NCBI GenBank assembly: GCA_947044405.1
Contig: CAMRHE010000028.1
Location: 7,710,001 to 7,774,000, forward strand
DNA length: 64,000 bases
DNA from: Leptodactylus fallax
Lineage: Eukaryota; Chordata; Amphibia; Anura; Leptodactylidae
Direction: 5' to 3'
The notes under the pieces are model-generated. The model ran no database searches and was not told where the DNA came from. It saw nothing but the letters and a program-made list of their open reading frames with translations. Position 1 is the stretch's first letter; the number at the start of each line of letters is the position of its first letter. This document shows, piece after piece, positions 59,059 to 64,000 of the stretch. The position numbers and the translations under genes are program-made.

Positions 59059-62000
59059 CTCTCTAATTTCAGGTATAAATAAAAGAATATGACCCTTGTC
59101 AGGGAGGAACAAAGTTATGTTGGGCAGTATTTTTGTGGTGACGCCCGTCTCTATTGTTCTTACACAGGTTCTTACAATGTTGCAATCATAATAATAATAA
59201 TAAATTACATTTCATTTACAATTTGGCAAACTCTATTAAATGAAGAATGTGTTGTTTTTTTTTTTTTAAATATAAAGGTCAAGAACCCTAGAAATTCCTG
59301 TAGGATATACAATTTTCCCATGAACTGAAACACAAAGATTCATGTATTGTTGAGAAATATCCCTGAAATAAGAATTGTGATCCTAAAGATAGTACTTGAG
59401 AATTATTACATTTTGTAGACTCGGAGATATAGTTTAAGAGTGAGCTGCTCTCAGAATTATTATACATTTCTACCAAAAAGGGTCATCTTTGTGATATTTT
59501 TGCTTGTTAAATCTGGAATAAGTCACATTTATTACTAAGCGCTTCATATTTTTATAACTGTGGAAGGGCTTGTAGGAAACTTTCATTATACTTGCTCTTA
59601 ACTAAAATTGGACACAGAGTTTGTGATCATTTAAGAAATTCTACTATAATCTGAATGTGCCCATACACAATGCATGAATGTAGGCCAAATCCAATGATTT
59701 TGGTGGGACCCAGGCAACCTTCTAAGGTGTATGTGGGTGTCCGGACTGGTTCTAACACTAAATACAGTTCACATTATTACCGTAAGTAATGTAATCTAAC
59801 ACAGACCCATACACATAACACACACATACAACACTCTGAATGTACAGCATTACACCATTCATGGCCAGAGGGCACCAGAACACTGCAGGCACCATTGTAT
59901 GCTTACAGCCATGTTATAATGAGGATTAATTAGAAAGATGGCTGCATTGTCCTATTTTTCAGGATAAGACGTCTGTTCCTAGTGTGTTTTTGGTAAAGGT
60001 TACAATGAAGGAGTTAAACTCTTTAAGCCTCCACAGCACAGTAAAGCCTCTTAGTGACCACCAGTCAGACGTGCCTTGTAGGCCTTGAATAATCTGCGCC
60101 ACTCTTTCTTCTAAAAGCAAATTATCGAAAACCCTGATATTATCCAATAATTATATAATGGTCCTCACTTATCAAAACTTAAAAAAAAGAGGACCTGCCA
60201 CCACTCCCAACATGCCTGTCTTAGTAAGTGCTTTTATTTCTAAAAAATAAAAATTATGGAGCATCTTTTTGTAGACCCCTATACTGTGTCGTCCCTCTGT
60301 TATTCCTCCTAGAAATATATAAATAAACTGAAAACTTGGTGTTCCCATTCCCCTTGTGAAAAGGGGTGTGTCCCTACACAGTATGTCTTTGATTGGACAG
60401 TGTCTGATTCGGTATGGACACACCTCCAGTAACAACCAGTTGTCAATTTAGTCATAAATTTATAGGAAGAATAACGGAGGAACAGCACAGTGTATAGTGC
60501 TCAGGAAAGATGATCCAGAATTGTCATTTTATGACGAATACTAGTGTTTGCTAAATCAAACGTGTCAGGAGAGGGGATAGATCTTCTGCACAGTGGTGAA
60601 AATACATATTTTAAATGGTCACTAACTTTTCAAACAGCTTAGTCTCATTTAATACAATATGTGATTCTGAACCAAAATGTAATGCACTTTATTTAAAAAT
60701 ATTTCTATTTTCTGCCTGTAAAACCTCTCTAAAGTTGCTGCCACAAGGCTTCTCCCTCCTTGCTAATTTGGTGTTCACTCCCTGTTTCTAGAGAAAGTCT
60801 GTCTTTAGAAACCAACAGACTCAAGATATTACACAATGAGTGGAGGAAGGGGGCAGGTCTCTCTTCAGAGCCTCTACATGTCTACACACAGCTTTCCCTG
60901 TACTCTGCACAGAGAGAAGTCTGCAGCTTCTCACAGCTCATGGTGAGTGTAAGGGGAGTCTATGTACCACTGATTAGCTGCTTGTGTTACTCATGGGATG
61001 TTAGTCATAGATAATAAGCATCTTTCCTGACTATGCTCAAATTTCGTTTTTTGTTTTTTTTTTCCTGTATCAGGGATCTTTTCAGCTGCTTGATATCCTA
61101 GATTTACAGTCCAGTGTCCCAGGATCTCCTATATTATGGTCACTTGGTCTCGTTGATTTGTTTGATATTCTACAGTTACTCCTGGCTTGATTACTTGAAA
61201 AGAAACCAATAGTAGTAATAATGGATTGGACGAGGCGCAGACTGCTCTGCCCCTGCCACGGAGAGAAATGTAAAATGTACTTAAGCCATAATATGATTAT
61301 TAGCAGCAAGAAAACTGATAGGACACCATTGTGAAGGCATATACAACCAGAAAACAGTCTGCCAAGCAAGACCCTACAGAGATTTTACATTTTTGATGAA
61401 AACCTAGGTACCTTTAAAAGCTTGGAAGCCCACAATCAGCCCAGTCAATAAAACCATTTTTGAAGATAATCTTACATTTGCTATAACAAAATACACACAC
61501 ATGATCCAATGTGGTATACTGCTGCATGTATATATGTAGCACGGTTGTATTTGGTATAAAAAGGAAGAATCCAAGGGTTATAAGCTACTCCCTGCCCAGG
61601 CCCTGTATTAGGCAGAACACAAGATATAAGCTTTACCCACAGGATTCCTTAAAAGACATATTTTAATATCATAATATTGATGAGCATCAATACCCGATCA
61701 ATAAAGGGTCTGATAAAAAAATTATAAGGGTGCCATTTTTATAGGGGGAAATTTTATAGGAAATAAAGGATAAAAATTGGTTGATGGTAGGTTAACACTA
61801 GAGTTCGGGTTCCGTTTCTTCAGGTATGCATGGGGACCCGAAAAACGGAAACCCTATCCGCTTAAAAAGCGGTTACCCGCGGAAACCCACAGACCCCATA
61901 GACTATAATGGGGTCCCCAGGGTTTCCGCCCTTGACATTGTTCAGTATGTGAATACGTCAGTAGTAGTGAATACGTCAGCATGTACAGAATTTCTGTGAA

Positions 62001-62533
62001 AAATGAAGAAATAGACCAAAGACAAAGTCACCAGATTAAAATATAAGTTTTTTACTACTTTCTTTTATTTCTTTTTGTTGGGCTGTACATACCAATATTT
62101 ATTGAGGCAGAGTTTTAGGTTTTGACCCCTATACCGTGTACTTTAGAATAAATGCAGACAAATACTTTAAGATGTGTCACTCTGCACGTGTTCCTCCCCA
62201 TAACTTGTGCAGTGTTGTGAAAGGGCACAGTTAATCTGAGGACAAAAAATCAAGGTTCTGTTGCATAAGTGAAAAAAGTTTCAGGAAGTTGACAGCTCTG
62301 ACTGATTTCAAGACAATGGATTTCAAGACATTTGCAAGAAAAATATTCTGTACTTTTCAAAAAAGAAAGTAAAATACGTTCTTTGGTTAGTACATGATGC
62401 TCCATTAATGGATGATCCTCTCGCGGACCATGTGACCTCAAAACCAGTGACCTTGCTGTAAATCAGTGCCTTGTACACAGTAGTTTAATGTTATACCGTG
62501 TTAGCCATAGAAAGTAGTGGAAGAGTGAAGAAA
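59059..62533. other. Non-coding stretch with minor fragments
   Basis: No exon supported. 61793-61935 carries GGGTTCCGTTTCTTCAGG and GGGGTCCCCAGGGTTTCCGC, an apparent MITE piece with inverted arms. Confidence 0.4.
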
Positions 62534-62690
62534 TCAGGCGATACCTTTTAGAGGCTAACTGAGTATATTTGATAGTAAGCTTTCGAGAGTCTAGCTCTCT
62601 TCTTCAGACATGTCTGAAGAAGAGAGCTAGACTCTCGAAAGATTACTATCAAATATACTCAGTTAGCCTCTAAAAGGTATCGCTTGATTT
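62534..62690. mobile_element. Penelope-type terminus in head-to-head inverted pair
   Basis: A nearly perfect 157-bp palindrome centred at 62610/62611. Each arm reads outward TGTCTGAAGAAGAGAGCTAG, ACTCTCGAAAG, TACTATCAAATATACTCAG and TTAGCCTCTAAAAGGTATCG. The outer block is identical in type to the 3' end of the Penelope-like fragment at 29320-29365. No coding sequence. Confidence 0.8.
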
Positions 62691-63261
62691 GTACACAGTA
62701 AGACAGAAACATTCACACAGTGGGATCACAACTCATCTACTGTAGGACATGTATGGCACCAGGCAAGTTGCTCTATCTTGGATGTAGTACGGATCCATAA
62801 GTAGTGCCTATAGCATGATATGGTCTCCTACTCTATAGACATAGATCTAAAGGATATTTCTTCACATGCTATATTATGCTTCTCCACTAGAAGCACGGAT
62901 GGTGGAGGCACAACAAGGTGGCACATGCAATGCCTACAGGTCTTTACTACTGGCTCCAAGGGACTCCATGTGCCACTGCTTAGGGCCTGTGCATGCAGCG
63001 ATGCAGTGTGCATGGTCTGAAAATACAATAGTACATACTGGCCAACCGTTCTGGACTATTAGAGGACCTGTAAGACTCTCCAAAAGGTCAAGAATCTTGC
63101 AAAAATCAGAAAATTGTTTAGTTGTAGCCGACTACTCACTCCCAACATAGCACTTCCCCTGAGCTGATCTCTGCCAATAGAAATCAGTGCAGAAGAGGAA
63201 GTGAGTTGTAGGAAGCCGCTTATTGGCTGCTCACAGGTTACTTCCTGTCTGTTCAAGGATA

Positions 63262-63545
63262 GGCTAGATTCACACGGCGGAATTTAGAGAGGAATTTGAG
63301 TTGGTCTTTCGCCTGAGATTCCTCTCCAAATTACTTTCCGATGGAACCTGCAGCTTTGCGTACTCATTACCCTCAGACACAATGGGGTTAATCAGACTAA
63401 GACTCGCCGCAGTATCTGCAGCTGAATCCACAGTAAGGACACTGCTTTTTCCAATATTTTGAAAGAAAGCAACCATCATGGACTCCAATGGAAAACAATG
63501 GGATGAAGTTTCTGGTCAGTATTCCGCTGTGTGAACTTAGCCTTA
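63262..63545. mobile_element. Palindromic MITE (GATTCACACGGCGGAAT ends)
   Basis: GGCTAGATTCACACGGCGGAAT at the left is mirrored by ATTCCGCTGTGTGAACTTAGCC at the right, with an inverted-like interior. Non-coding. Confidence 0.7.
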
Positions 63546-64000
63546 ATCTGGTTGGGGAAGAGCCAGACAAATGTATTATTAGTGAAGACAGAAAATGGTG
63601 CAAATCATGGTGCAGATCGACAGCTGCTCATATCAGGAGTAGAGATCATTTTCTGTCGCGAGGACAGCCCTCCTAACAGTGGCATAATGTGAGGAGGTGC
63701 AGTCGCACCCAGGCCCAGGAGCTTTAGGGGGCCCCTAAAATGTTTCTCCCCAATATGAGAAGACCACTACTATTAACGATACATTATAGTTGGGGGCCTG
63801 GTACAGAATTTGGTTCGGGGCCTGGAAGTTTGAAATTTTGGTGCATTTTACTTTACAAAACTAATTTTTATCAAGAAAAATCAGTAAAGTGATCATCGAA
63901 GGAGAGGAGGAGGAGACATGGAGGAAGAACAGAGAAATACAGTCCTGTAGTACAGAGCAATCCTATGGACGTGAGACACTACAGCCACCAGAAAGCCCAA
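63546..64000. other. Non-coding end of window
   Basis: Contains a GCACCCAGGCCCAGGAGC/GGGGGCCCC fragment (63700-63740) like the hAT-like family at 5468; no exon seen. Confidence 0.5.

Overview
The window reads as nuclear DNA of a vertebrate, most likely an anuran amphibian (frog or toad). It shows small spliced exons in a very repeat-rich background, CR1/L2-type LINE tails ending in ATT repeats, Tc1/mariner, hAT-like and TTAA-flanked palindromic DNA elements of kinds common in frog genomes, a Penelope-like retroelement, and kilobase-scale minisatellites. The species call is inference. Nothing looks bacterial, organellar or viral.

Only one host gene can be supported: the 5' part of BAZ2B (bromodomain adjacent to zinc finger domain 2B), on the minus strand. 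Six coding exons join in a consistent phase: 37030-36886 (start codon), 15183-15004, 9299-9141, 8800-8616, 7349-7161 and 4258-3866. Together they encode 417 residues of the low-complexity N-terminal region. The TAM/MBD, DDT, PHD and bromodomain parts must lie beyond the low-coordinate end of the window. 5' untranslated exons and the promoter, if they are in the window at all, lie above 37032 and were not recognised.

Layout: 1-615 is a 51-bp minisatellite. 616-3865 is intron with MITE-like elements. 3866-9299 holds four BAZ2B exons, an 8-copy 49-bp minisatellite and three palindromic or hAT-like elements. 10-15 kb is intron with a Tc1 relic and an inverted repeat. 15.0-19.2 kb holds the second coding exon, abutted upstream (in gene sense) by about 3.8 kb of a 21-bp satellite that has carried along a duplicate of the exon's splice acceptor. 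20.7-21.6 kb is a 42-bp minisatellite. 22-36 kb is intron full of DNA transposon remnants plus a Penelope-like endonuclease fragment. 36.9-37.0 kb is the first coding exon. 37.2-41.7 kb is two large arrays of the same 49-bp minisatellite seen at 4.6 kb, in the opposite orientation. 42.25-43.19 kb is a Tc1/mariner copy inserted into another minisatellite. 43-64 kb is upstream intron or flank with palindromic elements, a 43-bp minisatellite at 58.2-59.1 kb and an inverted Penelope terminus at 62.5 kb.

No new multigene system is visible. The most interesting points are the co-duplicated acceptor inside the satellite, the 49-bp satellite that appears to have grown from a transposon end and lies in both orientations around the first coding exon, and hammerhead-like cores in the Penelope termini.
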